Positions 48,201 to 56,266 are shown, counted from the first letter of the stretch. The stretch is 64,000 nt of DNA from Streptomyces sp. NBC_00557 (GCF_036345995.1 NZ_CP107796.1:2418001-2482000); one strand, 5' to 3'. The notes: generated from the letters alone by a model not told the origin. A program made the numbers and translations.

Positions 48201-49066
48201 CGGACGGCCCCGGTCAGACCGGCCAGTTCCCGCGCCCCGGAAACCCGCAGCAGACCGGGCAGTTCGAGCGTCCCGAGGCCCCGCAGCTGCCCGGCGGGTT
48301 CGAGCGGCCCGGCAACCGGCAGGACTCCGGCTCGGGTCAGTTCGTCCGCCCCGACGTCTTCGGCACGCCGGCGCCCCGCCAGGACGACCCGGCGCGCGGC
48401 ACCGGCCAGTTCCCGGCCGCGCAGGGCTTCGACGGCGGTTACGACGGCAGCTCCACCGGCCGGCACGCCCTGCCCGGACGCCAGGACCCGGCCCACACCG
48501 GCCAGTTCGAGCGTCCGCAGCCGGCCGGCCGGGACGGCTTCGGCGCCCCGCGCCCGCCCGCCCCGCAGCCGCAGCACCGTGAGCCGGAGGCGCTGCCGCC
48601 GGCCACCGGCCCGGGCGACGGCCGTACGCCGCTGTACGACACGCTGGAGACCAACTGGTTCCACGGCGGTTCGCAGGCGTCGTCCGCGCCGCAGCAGCAG
48701 GCGTCGGCCCCGCAGCGCGGCACGAACGGCAACGGCGGCGCCAACGGCACTGCCAACGGCTCCTCCACCACCGGCTCCTGGCGCACCTCGCCGAACGACG
48801 AACTCGTCCGCCAGGCCGAGCGCGTACGGCAGCCCGCGTCGGGCGGTGTCACCACCTCCGGCCTGCCGCGCCGGGTGCCCCGGGCGAACCTCGTCCCGGG
48901 CACGGCTCAGCAGCAACAGCACCAAAGCGGTCCGCAGGTCTCGCGTGCGCCTGACGACGTGCGCGGACGGCTGACCAACCTCCGTCGGGGCATCGCTCAG
49001 GGCCGTCAGGCCGGCAGCGGCCAGACCGGCAGCTTCCCGAGCCCCACTCACCAGCAGGAGCGTTAG
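45230..49066 (+). CDS. cvnA1: Conservon sensor-kinase-like protein CvnA (first conservon)
   Basis: The protein has 1278 residues. Order: disordered N-terminus; TM1 (about 91-115, STRLVSLLALPVVAATSLGA); an extracellular nitrate/nitrite-sensing-like helical domain (about 116-405); TM2 (406-430); HAMP; a kinase-dimerisation-like helical pair whose conserved histidine lies in FKLDHLATRMRR; an ATPase domain (about 605-725) with N-box LLAELLENATSFSS, G1 HDTGIGLS and G2 RMGLFVVGRLSQRHG; then about 550 residues of Gly/Pro/Gln-rich tail. The tail carries repeated TGQ-F/Y words, and ends with GLPRRVPRANLV and DVRGRLTNLRRG. By position and content it corresponds to cvn1 of S. coelicolor. The GTG start follows a weak AGAGG. 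Confidence 0.9.
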   Translation: MQGRFKRDGSASAEPESHDGTGPMKGSSSPQHAQNPGPAPTADGGDRPGRPGVSSSSTATAAGGSGAAPTPAIKPAKGPSGPGSRLALRNWRISTRLVSLLALPVVAATSLGALRIDQNITDIQQLDNMKLLTDMTKQATELAAALQEERDQSAGPLAHGLNASDYTVKGYRDKTDRALANFENSTQEIDDASKDGQLQGVRDNLVGIFNQLDQLAKIRKGAYQQHGNSTQTIEAYHRLITQLIDLSQDMAQASSNPEMISRTRALAAFSTAKEYASVQRATIAAALPATTTTKGDLSTNDRLYGQSAYQSENSEIAIFRKIYANNNAEELLKPIDEGNPTIEAADTYAKRVFDSSDGLQSLNARSYRDWVDDSSTKIEQMKKIEHTLLEEMEQKARELKSATQRDAIISGALILLVLGVSLVGAFVVARSMIRSLRRLQETATKVAQDRLPELVKQLSESDPQDVDTSVESVGVHSRDEIGQVAAAFDDVHREAVRLAAEQALLRGNVNAMFTNLSRRSQGLIQRQLSLISELESREADPDQLSSLFKLDHLATRMRRNGENLLVLAGEEPGRRWTRPVPLVDVLRAAASEVEQYERIELASVPTTEVAGRVVNDLVHLLAELLENATSFSSPQTKVKVTGHALPDGRVLIEIHDTGIGLSPEDLAAINERLASPPTVDVSVSRRMGLFVVGRLSQRHGIRIQLRPSDSGGTTALVMLPVDVAQGGRKPAPGKPGAPVGTGGPAAAQAAAGAAAARRQAAGNNSGALGAGSGPRGQVGAGQGPRAALPGTGQGGRPGARGPQGGPGGPGLGGPQGRPVPAGSGAGGFGGQAPGAPQNLQTANPGGPQQDAFGGRGPQRPGAGSDQGRQPQLPPRGGARGELPGGDQRTPDWGDAQAPLSRASLDAPRGHDEQDPAHTARMPRVDDRQGPGSTAEIPRIDAQGPSATGEFPRPDFNSPQNTGQYARPDSPRQTGQYALPEGPQQTGQYARPDGPGQTGQFPRPGNPQQTGQFERPEAPQLPGGFERPGNRQDSGSGQFVRPDVFGTPAPRQDDPARGTGQFPAAQGFDGGYDGSSTGRHALPGRQDPAHTGQFERPQPAGRDGFGAPRPPAPQPQHREPEALPPATGPGDGRTPLYDTLETNWFHGGSQASSAPQQQASAPQRGTNGNGGANGTANGSSTTGSWRTSPNDELVRQAERVRQPASGGVTTSGLPRRVPRANLVPGTAQQQQHQSGPQVSRAPDDVRGRLTNLRRGIAQGRQAGSGQTGSFPSPTHQQER

Positions 49067-49489
49067 TTGAGAGCGATGAGCCAGGCGGCACAGAACCTGA
49101 ACTGGTTGATCACCAACTTCGTGGACAACACCCCCGGGGTGTCGCACACGGTGGTGGTCTCCGCCGACGGCCTTCTGCTGGCACTGTCCGAAGGCTTTCC
49201 GCGCGACCGCGCCGACCAGCTCGCGGCCGTCGCCTCCGGCCTGACCTCGCTGACCGCCGGGGCATCCCGGATCTTCGAGGGCGGCGACGTGGCGCAGACG
49301 GTCGTCGAGATGGAGCGCGGTTTCCTCTTCCTGATGTCCATCTCGGACGGGTCGTCCCTCGCGGTCCTGGCCCACCCCGAGTGCGACATCGGCCTTGTCG
49401 GCTACGAGATGGCACTGCTCGTCGACCGCGCAGGGGCGGTACTCACCCCGGACCTGCGCGCCGAACTGCAGGGCAGTTTGCTCCACTGA
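49067..49489 (+). CDS. cvnB1: Roadblock/LC7 protein CvnB
   Basis: This 140-residue Roadblock/LC7-fold protein resembles MglB, the regulator of a small GTPase. Conserved text is MSQAAQNLNWLITNFVDN, SEGFPRDRADQLAAVASG and YEMALLVDRAG. The TTG at 49067 is directly after the cvnA1 stop and has AGGAG six bases upstream; the ATG nine bases later lacks proper spacing. It is co-translated with cvnA1. Confidence 0.92.
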   Translation: MRAMSQAAQNLNWLITNFVDNTPGVSHTVVVSADGLLLALSEGFPRDRADQLAAVASGLTSLTAGASRIFEGGDVAQTVVEMERGFLFLMSISDGSSLAVLAHPECDIGLVGYEMALLVDRAGAVLTPDLRAELQGSLLH

Positions 49490-49601
49490 ACGGCCCCGGC
49501 ACCACCCACCTCACCAAAACACCGTCCGGCCGCCACAATCCCCCCACCGGCCCCGTCCGACGGCTTGACTGACCGACTTGCTGTCCCGCCCGGAGGATTC
49601 G

Positions 49602-50000
49602 ATGACCCCGCCCACCGCCCATCATGATCCGTACGCGGAGCCGTACGGGGACGAGGGCGACCAGCCGCTGGTCCGTCCGTACGCGATGACCGGCGGCCGG
49701 ACCCGGCCGCGCTATCAGCTCGCGATCGAGGCGCTGATCAGCACCACCGCGGACCCCGCAGCGCTCATGGGGCTGCTCCCGGAGCACCAGCGCATCTGCC
49801 ACCTGTGCCGTGAGGTCAAGTCGGTCGCGGAGGTCTCCGCACTGCTGGCCATGCCGCTCGGGGTGGCCCGGATCCTGGTCGCCGACCTCGCCGAGGCCGG
49901 CCTGGTCGCCATCCACCAGCCGGGTGGCGACGAGAACAACGGCGGCGCACCGGACGTGACGCTGCTCGAAAGGGTGCTCAGTGGACTTCGCAAGCTCTGA
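49602..50000 (+). CDS. cvnC1: DUF742 protein CvnC
   Basis: This 132-residue DUF742 protein has a winged-helix-like core (VRPYAMTGGRTRPRYQLAIEA, EHQRICHLCREVKSVAEVSA, GVARILVADLAEAGLVAIH). The ATG follows GGAGG at six bases. It overlaps cvnD1 by 20 bases. In conservons it belongs to the CvnA-CvnD complex; its exact action is not established. Confidence 0.92.
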   Translation: MTPPTAHHDPYAEPYGDEGDQPLVRPYAMTGGRTRPRYQLAIEALISTTADPAALMGLLPEHQRICHLCREVKSVAEVSALLAMPLGVARILVADLAEAGLVAIHQPGGDENNGGAPDVTLLERVLSGLRKL

Positions 50001-50556
50001 CGGGGGCCGGGCCACCACCTCCGCGAAGATCGTGGTGGCGGGCGGCTTCGGCGTGGGCAAGACCACGTTCGTCGGCGCCGTCTCGGAGATCAACCCGCTG
50101 CGCACAGAGGCCGTCATGACGTCCGCTTCGGCCGGCATCGACGACCTCACCCACACCGGGGACAAGACCACCACCACGGTGGCCATGGACTTCGGCCGTA
50201 TCACCCTCGACCAGGACCTGATCCTCTACCTCTTCGGTACCCCCGGTCAGGACCGCTTCTGGTTCATGTGGGACGACCTGGTCCGCGGTGCGATCGGCGC
50301 GGTGGTGCTCGTGGACACCCGGCGCCTCGCCGACTGCTTCCCGGCCGTCGACTACTTCGAGAACAGCGGCCTGCCCTTCGTCGTCGCGCTCAACGGCTTC
50401 GACGGCCAGCAGCCGTACGCTCCGGAGGAGGTGCGGGAGGCGCTGCAGATCGGTCCGGACACGCCGATCATCACCACGGACGCCCGGCACCGGGCCGACG
50501 CCAAGAGCGCGCTGATCACGCTGGTCGAGCACGCGCTGATGGCGCGGCTCAAGTAA
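49981..50556 (+). CDS. cvnD1: Small Ras-like GTPase CvnD
   Basis: This 191-residue GTPase has the P-loop GGFGVGKTTF, the switch region in TTTVAMDFGRITL, and G3 as LFGTPGQDRFW in place of DxxG. The G4-like NGFD lacks the lysine of NKxD. It belongs to the conservon/MglA-type family. The GTG start overlaps the end of cvnC1. Large parts are identical at the DNA level to cvnD2 (see findings). Confidence 0.94.
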   Translation: MDFASSDGGRATTSAKIVVAGGFGVGKTTFVGAVSEINPLRTEAVMTSASAGIDDLTHTGDKTTTTVAMDFGRITLDQDLILYLFGTPGQDRFWFMWDDLVRGAIGAVVLVDTRRLADCFPAVDYFENSGLPFVVALNGFDGQQPYAPEEVREALQIGPDTPIITTDARHRADAKSALITLVEHALMARLK

Positions 50557-50614
50557 GCACCGGCGTCCGCACTCAAGTGCGACGTCACATACGGCAGTTG
50601 TCGTAAAGGAACCT

Positions 50615-50650
50615 CGGAGCCGACTGTGGCCTTTGACACGGTCGGCTCCG
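50615..50650 (+). terminator. Terminator of the first conservon
   Basis: CGGAGCCGAC (50615-50624) and GTCGGCTCCG (50641-50650) are perfectly complementary, and the inner TGTG/CACG extends the stem with one wobble. It lies about 60 bases after the cvnD1 stop. Confidence 0.75.
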
Positions 50651-50948
50651 GTGTTCATAACAGTTCGGCAGAGGAATCCCCCGGCATCAGCACGCCGCGC
50701 GGTCGGGCCGTGTCGCTGCGCTCACAATCCCCCCGCATTTTGCTGGGGCTCGCTCTTTATGACCGTTTTATCTGGGCCTTACAAGAGCATCACGGCGGGG
50801 TTTCCACTGTTTGGAAGAGCGCTGGTCCGCGTGCTGGAATGCCTGAACTGCCCAATAGTCAAAGACGTACTCAACTGTCGACGACGAAACGGGCTCTGAG
50901 AGACTGCGGCACGACGTAGGTGCCGACCGCCGAGAGGTTGTTGGTCGA
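50651..50948. other. Control region between the two conservons
   Basis: No coding signal. It contains GTGCTGGAATGCC (50831-50843), one base different from the word upstream of cvnA1, and AT-rich stretches (CTTTATGACCGTTTTATC) unusual for the genome. It probably holds the promoter of the second conservon, separating two transcripts. Confidence 0.45.
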
Positions 50949-53900
50949 GTGAGGCGAAGCAAGAACGGTCCCGAGCCGTCGGCACGGGGCAACTTCACCC
51001 CGCCGCCGCGCGCTGCGGCTCCCAGCCCGGTAACCGGTGCGGAGCCGGCGGCCACTCCCGCGCCGAGCGGCGGCCGGTTCTCTCCGCGCAACTGGCGGGT
51101 GCCGACCAGGCTGAACGCCATTCTGCTGATACCCGTGGCGGTCGGCCTCGTCATGGGCGGATTCCAGGTGAAGACCTCGATCGACACCTGGCAGCAGGCA
51201 CGCGACGCCGAGAACACCGCGCGTCTGGTACGCGCGTCGCTGTCGTACGCCGACGCCCTCTACAACGAGCGGGACGTCACCGCCGCCCCCCTGCTGAAGG
51301 GCACCGAGACCGCCACGGACAAGGCGATCGTCGCGCAGGCCCGCAACCAGACCGACAAGGCGGCCGACGCCTTCGACCAGGCCACGCAGAGCATGCCGCA
51401 CAAGTCCGGCCTGGAGCGCCGGCTGAAGCTGTTCCGCCAGGCCGAGCCGTTTCTGCAGACACTGCGCGCCGGGGCGTACACCTCCAAGTCGTTCCCGGGC
51501 GTGCAGACCGAGGAGGGCTACGTCAGGGTCGCCCACCCGCTGATGGAGTTCGCCAACGAGCTGGGCCTGGGCACCGGCAACATCACCTCCTACGGCCGTA
51601 CCGTCTACGCCATCTCGCTGACCAAGGCGGCGCTGTCGCTGGAGCGCTCCATCGGCATGCACATGCTGGTCAAGCCGGGCCCGGACGCCGGGAACCTGGC
51701 GAGCCAGCGCGTCGCCCTCTCCTCCTACGCCTACCTGGAGGGCATCGCCGTCGAGGAGTACCTCGGCGGCGGCACCCAGGCCGACGCGGACCGGCTGGAC
51801 GCGGAGAAGGCGGACATCCAGGCCAAGGCCAAGGCGATGGTCCAGGAGGCCAAGGCCAAGAACCCGAACTACGTGGCGCCGCCCGACGCGAAGGACATGG
51901 TCGCGGCCCTCGCCACGCTGGACTCCACCAGCCCGGCCGCGCGTCAGCAGCTCGCCGCCAGGGGCATCACCCCCGAGAACTGGTGGGCGGCCAACACCCT
52001 CAAGTTCGACGCGTACCGCAAGATCGAGTCGGACATGGCCGACAAGGCGGTGAACGAGGCCTCCGGCATCGCCGACGACGCCAAGACCTCCGCCATCACC
52101 ACCGGCGCCGTCGTCGTGGTCGCCCTGCTGCTCGCCTTCATCCTGGCCGGCGCCGTGGCCCGCCAGATGAGCCGCTCGATGCGCCAGCTGCGCAACGCCG
52201 CCTTCGGCATCGCCGAGCAGCGCCTGCCGATGCTGGTCGACCAGCTCTCCCGCACCGACCCCGGCCGGGTCGACACCCGGGTCGCCCCGATCCCGATCAC
52301 CACCAAGGACGAGATCGGCGAGGTCGCCCGCGCCTTCGACCAGGTCCACCGCGAGGCGGTCCGGCTCGCCTCCGAGCAGGCCCTGCTGCGGGGCAACATC
52401 AACGCGATCTTCACCAACCTCTCGCGCCGCAACCAGTCGCTGATCGAGGGCCAGCTGACCCTGATCACCGAGCTGGAGAACAACGAGGCCGACCCGGACC
52501 AGCTGGAGAACCTCTTCAAGCTGGACCACCTGGCGACCCGTATGCGCCGCAACGGCGAGAACCTCCTGGTCCTCGCCGGCGAGGAGCCCGGCCGCCGCTG
52601 GGACCAGCCGGTCCCCCTCATCGACGTGCTGCGCGCCGCCTCCTCCGAGGTGGAGCAGTACGAGCGCATCGAGCTGTCCGGCGTCCCCGAGGCCGAGATC
52701 CACGGCCGCGCGGTCACCGACCTGGTGCACCTGCTGGCCGAGCTGCTGGAGAACGCCACCACGTTCTCCTCCCCGCAGACCAAGGTCCGCGTCACCGCGA
52801 CCCGTCTCCCCGACGGCCGCATCATGATCGAGATCCACGACAAGGGCATCGGCCTGACGGCCGAGGACTTCGCGGACATCAACCACAAGCTGGCCAACCC
52901 GCCGACCGTGGACGCCGCGATCTCCCAGCGCATGGGCCTGTTCGTGGTCGGCCGGCTGTCCGACCGGCACGGCATCCGCGTCCAGCTGCGTCCCTCGGGC
53001 GAGCAGGCCGGCACCACCTCGCTGGTCATGCTGCCGGACGCGATCACGCACGGCGGTGGCGGCGAGACCCCGCTGGACCGCGAGGAGTTCACCGTCTCGC
53101 AGATCATCCCGGAGCAGCAGTTCCAGGGTGAGAACTTCAGCCAGCTGCAGCCGATGCGCACCGCCGCGGAACTCGGCTTCGACGACAGCCGGTACGCCGA
53201 CGTCCCCGACGACATCCGTGAACTGGACCCCGTCGGCCGCTCCCTGATGCGCGAGGAGCGCCGGGCGGCCCTGGAGGCCCAGTCGCACGACCGGCAGCCC
53301 GGCGGGCCGCAGGAGGAGTCCGCCGAGACGCCCGCCTACGAGGACCCGCTGTTCGACGGGCAGAGCGCCTACCAGGAGCAGCAGCAGGCGTACGAGGAGC
53401 CCTCGTACCAGGAGCAGCAGGCCGCGTACCAGGAGCCGTACTCCGAGTCGTCCACGGGCGCCCACGCGGCGCCGCAGGCGACGTCGTACGACAAGCCCTA
53501 CGAGGAGCAGTACTACGCCCCGGGCGGCGAGCTGCCGCAGACCGACGGCTACTCCTCGAACGACGGTTTCTCCTCGAACGACGGCTACTCCGCGAACGGC
53601 GGCTACCCGGAGCCGGCGTACGCCGAGCCGGCCGCGAGCCCGTCGTACCAGGACGACTGGCCGCAGCAGCCTCAGCAGGACGGCTACCAGAACGGCTATC
53701 CGTCCCAGTACGCTCCGGAAACGGAGTCCTCGCAGGCTGCTGACGCGAGTGAGCCGGACCGCGTAGGCTTCGACCGTCCGGGAACGGCATCTCCCGCCGC
53801 ACACGAGCTGACCGACGCCGGGCTGCCCCGCCGCGGATCCGTCGCGAGCGGTTCCAACGGCTCGGGTACCGCGGCCGGCAGGGCGCGCGTGCAGCAGGAA

Positions 53901-54227
53901 ACGCCGGCTCCCGCTCCGGAGGCAGGCGGCGACAGCGGCTGGCGCTCGCAGAACGACGAGCGGTGGCAGCAGGCGGCGCAGCTCCGGAAGCCCAAGGCAG
54001 GCGGGGTCACCGCCTCCGGACTGCCCAGGCGGGTGCCCAAGGCCAACCTGGTCTCGGGTTCCGCCGAATCCACCCCCCAGGGGGGCCCACAGGTCTCCCG
54101 TGCCCCGGAGGACGTCCGGGGCAGGCTGAGCAACCTGCGCAGGGGCGTCCAGCGCGGACGCAGCGCAGGCAGTGAAACGAACGGCCAGGGCTTCGGTCCT
54201 GACAGCACCTACAACCAGGAGCGTTAG
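50949..54227 (+). CDS. cvnA2: Conservon sensor-kinase-like protein CvnA (second conservon)
   Basis: This 1092-residue paralogue has a GTG start (MRRSKNGPEPSARG), TM1 (about 53-73), an extracellular helical domain (about 74-380) unrelated in detail to that of cvnA1, TM2 (382-405), HAMP, kinase-dimerisation-like helices with FKLDHLATRMRR, an ATPase domain (about 593-695; N-box LLAELLENATTFSS, G1 HDKGIGLT, G2 RMGLFVVGRLSDRHG), and a Glu/Gln/Tyr-rich tail of about 400 residues (repeats of AYQEQQ/PSYQEQ type). The last 90 residues repeat the cvnA1 ending: GLPRRVPKANLV and DVRGRLSNLRRG. Input domains differ while the output end is shared. Confidence 0.9.
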   Translation: MRRSKNGPEPSARGNFTPPPRAAAPSPVTGAEPAATPAPSGGRFSPRNWRVPTRLNAILLIPVAVGLVMGGFQVKTSIDTWQQARDAENTARLVRASLSYADALYNERDVTAAPLLKGTETATDKAIVAQARNQTDKAADAFDQATQSMPHKSGLERRLKLFRQAEPFLQTLRAGAYTSKSFPGVQTEEGYVRVAHPLMEFANELGLGTGNITSYGRTVYAISLTKAALSLERSIGMHMLVKPGPDAGNLASQRVALSSYAYLEGIAVEEYLGGGTQADADRLDAEKADIQAKAKAMVQEAKAKNPNYVAPPDAKDMVAALATLDSTSPAARQQLAARGITPENWWAANTLKFDAYRKIESDMADKAVNEASGIADDAKTSAITTGAVVVVALLLAFILAGAVARQMSRSMRQLRNAAFGIAEQRLPMLVDQLSRTDPGRVDTRVAPIPITTKDEIGEVARAFDQVHREAVRLASEQALLRGNINAIFTNLSRRNQSLIEGQLTLITELENNEADPDQLENLFKLDHLATRMRRNGENLLVLAGEEPGRRWDQPVPLIDVLRAASSEVEQYERIELSGVPEAEIHGRAVTDLVHLLAELLENATTFSSPQTKVRVTATRLPDGRIMIEIHDKGIGLTAEDFADINHKLANPPTVDAAISQRMGLFVVGRLSDRHGIRVQLRPSGEQAGTTSLVMLPDAITHGGGGETPLDREEFTVSQIIPEQQFQGENFSQLQPMRTAAELGFDDSRYADVPDDIRELDPVGRSLMREERRAALEAQSHDRQPGGPQEESAETPAYEDPLFDGQSAYQEQQQAYEEPSYQEQQAAYQEPYSESSTGAHAAPQATSYDKPYEEQYYAPGGELPQTDGYSSNDGFSSNDGYSANGGYPEPAYAEPAASPSYQDDWPQQPQQDGYQNGYPSQYAPETESSQAADASEPDRVGFDRPGTASPAAHELTDAGLPRRGSVASGSNGSGTAAGRARVQQETPAPAPEAGGDSGWRSQNDERWQQAAQLRKPKAGGVTASGLPRRVPKANLVSGSAESTPQGGPQVSRAPEDVRGRLSNLRRGVQRGRSAGSETNGQGFGPDSTYNQER

Positions 54228-54228
54228 T

Positions 54229-54651
54229 GTGAGCCCGATGAGCCAGGCGGCACAGAACCTGAACTGGTTGATCACCAACTTCGTGGACAACACCCCGGGG
54301 GTGTCCCACACGGTGGTGGTCTCCGCCGACGGACTCCTTCTGGCGATGTCCGAAGGCTTCCCCCGCGACCGCGCCGACCAGCTCGCGGCCGTCGCCTCCG
54401 GTCTGACCTCGCTGACCGCCGGTGCCTCGCGCATCTTCGAGGGCGGCAACGTGAACCAGACGGTTGTGGAGATGGAGCGGGGATTTCTCTTCATCATGTC
54501 CATCTCCGACGGGTCGTCCCTCGCTGTGCTGGCCCACCCGGAGGCGGACATCGGCCTCATCGGGTACGAGATGGCCCTTCTGGTGGACCGCGCGGGCACG
54601 GTTCTGACCCCGGATCTGCGCGCCGAGCTCCAGGGCAGCCTTCTCAACTAG
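54229..54651 (+). CDS. cvnB2: Roadblock/LC7 protein CvnB (second conservon)
   Basis: 140 residues, nearly identical to CvnB1 (SQAAQNLNWLITNFVDNTPG in both). The GTG at 54229 has AGGAG seven bases upstream and lies one base after the cvnA2 stop, so the ATG nine bases further on is not the likely start. It should act on the CvnD GTPase as MglB does on MglA. Confidence 0.92.
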   Translation: MSPMSQAAQNLNWLITNFVDNTPGVSHTVVVSADGLLLAMSEGFPRDRADQLAAVASGLTSLTAGASRIFEGGNVNQTVVEMERGFLFIMSISDGSSLAVLAHPEADIGLIGYEMALLVDRAGTVLTPDLRAELQGSLLN

Positions 54652-54744
54652 GAATCGGACGGTGCGTATTCGCGTCCCGGGGCCGTAAGGTTTCGGGACG
54701 CGGTGCACAGCGATGGGCGCCAGGCACAGTCGGAGGAGGAGAAA

Positions 54745-55314
54745 GTGGCAACACCCCCAGGCGGTTCGCATCCGGGCAACTGGTCGTACGGCCCTGCCCA
54801 GGGCCAGGGCGACGGCTCGGCGAACCGGTACAACTTCCCCTCCGCTCCCAGCCACCGCCAGCCGTACGCCCCGCAGGGCCCCGGCCCTTCTCCGTACGAC
54901 CAGCCGCCGGCCCCGCGCATCCAGCCGGTGCAGCCGCAGCGCCGCCCCGAGCCGGCGCCGGCCACGGCGGCCAACAACCCCTTGGTGCGTCCGTACGCCA
55001 TGACCGGCGGCCGGACCCGCCCGCGCTACCAGCTCGCCATCGAGGCGCTGGTGCACACCACCGCCGCTCCGCACCAGATGCAGGGCCAGCTGCCCGAGCA
55101 TCAGCGGATCTGCAACCTCTGCCGAGAGATCAAGTCGGTAGCGGAAATCTCCGCGCTCCTGACAATCCCCCTCGGCGTGGCCAGGATCCTCGTCGCCGAC
55201 TTGGCGGAGGCGGGCCTGGTCGCCATCCATCAGCCCGGCGGCGACGAGAACGCCGGTGGCCAGCCAGACGTGACACTGCTCGAAAGGGTGCTCAGTGGAC
55301 TTCGCAAGCTCTAG
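54745..55314 (+). CDS. cvnC2: DUF742 protein CvnC (second conservon)
   Basis: 189 residues: a Pro/Gly/Gln-rich disordered N-terminus (about 80 residues, GPAQGQGDGSANRYNFPSAP), then the DUF742 core very like CvnC1 (VRPYAMTGGRTRPRYQLAIEA, VARILVADLAEAGLVAIHQP). The GTG follows GGAGGAG. It overlaps cvnD2 by 20 bases. Confidence 0.92.
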   Translation: MATPPGGSHPGNWSYGPAQGQGDGSANRYNFPSAPSHRQPYAPQGPGPSPYDQPPAPRIQPVQPQRRPEPAPATAANNPLVRPYAMTGGRTRPRYQLAIEALVHTTAAPHQMQGQLPEHQRICNLCREIKSVAEISALLTIPLGVARILVADLAEAGLVAIHQPGGDENAGGQPDVTLLERVLSGLRKL

Positions 55315-55876
55315 CGGCGGTCCTTCCCGCTCCACCACCTCCGCGAAGATCGTGGTGGCGGGCGGCTTCGGCGTGGGCAAGACCACGTTCGTCGGCGCCG
55401 TCTCGGAGATCAACCCGCTGCGCACAGAGGCCGTCATGACGTCCGCTTCGGCCGGCATCGACGACCTCACCCACACCGGAGACAAGACGACGACCACCGT
55501 CGCCATGGACTTCGGCCGCATCACCCTGGACCAGGACCTGATCCTCTACCTCTTCGGTACCCCCGGTCAGGACCGCTTCTGGTTCATGTGGGACGACCTG
55601 GTCCGCGGTGCGATCGGCGCGGTGGTGCTCGTGGACACCCGGCGCCTCGCCGACTGCTTCCCGGCCGTCGACTACTTCGAGAACAGCGGCCTGCCCTTCG
55701 TCATCGCGCTCAACGGCTTCGACGGCCAGCAGCCCTACAGCCCCGACGAGGTCCGCGAGGCCCTCCAGATCGGCCCCGACACCCCGATCATCACCACAGA
55801 CGCCCGCCACCGCGCCGACGCCAAGTCGACGCTGATCACCCTGGTCGAGCACGCGCTGATGGCGCGGCTTCGGTAA
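55295..55876 (+). CDS. cvnD2: Small Ras-like GTPase CvnD (second conservon)
   Basis: 193 residues with the same P-loop GGFGVGKTTF, LFGTPGQDRFW and NGFD motifs as CvnD1. The proteins differ mainly in the first 15 residues and near the C-terminus. A strong hairpin ends the operon 20 bases after the stop. The long identical tracts with cvnD1 indicate recent exchange. Confidence 0.94.
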   Translation: MDFASSSGGPSRSTTSAKIVVAGGFGVGKTTFVGAVSEINPLRTEAVMTSASAGIDDLTHTGDKTTTTVAMDFGRITLDQDLILYLFGTPGQDRFWFMWDDLVRGAIGAVVLVDTRRLADCFPAVDYFENSGLPFVIALNGFDGQQPYSPDEVREALQIGPDTPIITTDARHRADAKSTLITLVEHALMARLR

Positions 55877-55897
55877 CCTACCGGTCATGTTGTGCAT

Positions 55898-55933
55898 CTG
55901 AGGGGCGGCAACCTTGAGGTTGCCGCCCCTCAG
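55898..55933 (+). terminator. Terminator of the second conservon
   Basis: CTGAGGGGCGGCAACC (55898-55913) and GGTTGCCGCCCCTCAG (55918-55933) form a perfect 16-bp stem with a TTGA loop, the strongest hairpin in the window. Confidence 0.9.
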
Positions 55934-55975
55934 TAGTTGAGGTGCCTGCACGAAAAGGGTTCTACGACGTTCACC

Positions 55976-56266
55976 ATGCCCGCCTCGCCCGAGACTCTCG
56001 AGTTCCTGGACGGGATCGCGGATGAGATGGTCTCGGAGTTCGGGATCTCGCGCGCGGAGGCCGTGGCCCGGATCAATGCGCAGTGGCACGGGCAGGACCT
56101 GTCGGACGAGGACAGCCTCGTCCTGCACGAGGAAGAGCGCTACTGGGCCTTCATGATCCATTTCGGCGGGAACGTTCCGGACTGGAGGCCGGGGGCGGAT
56201 CGCAGCAGCTGGGTCCCCAAGCCCCCGCCGGCAGAGGATTCGGGGTTCTGGACCGTGCCGGCCTAG
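55976..56266 (+). CDS. Conserved hypothetical protein (96 aa)
   Basis: MPASPETLEFLDGIADEMVS opens an acidic, helical protein with GISRAEAVARINAQWHGQDL and an aromatic segment ERYWAFMIHFGGNVPDW. No recognised domain. The ATG lacks a good ribosome site, so a TTG at 55937 (109 residues) remains possible. It lies just past the conservon terminator and is convergent with accE. Confidence 0.72.
   Translation: MPASPETLEFLDGIADEMVSEFGISRAEAVARINAQWHGQDLSDEDSLVLHEEERYWAFMIHFGGNVPDWRPGADRSSWVPKPPPAEDSGFWTVPA

Noticed and set aside
45227..49486. 1419-codon minus-strand frame opposite cvnA1
   Set aside because: Leu/Gly/Arg/Val-rich antisense frame produced by the Gly/Pro-rich tail; no start signal or domain.
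50626..50919. Two short plus-strand reading frames between the conservons
   Set aside because: No ribosome site or codon bias, and they start inside the terminator hairpin of the first conservon.
50871..54647. 1258-codon minus-strand frame opposite cvnA2
   Set aside because: Same reasoning; repeats mirror the Gln/Glu-rich tail of cvnA2.
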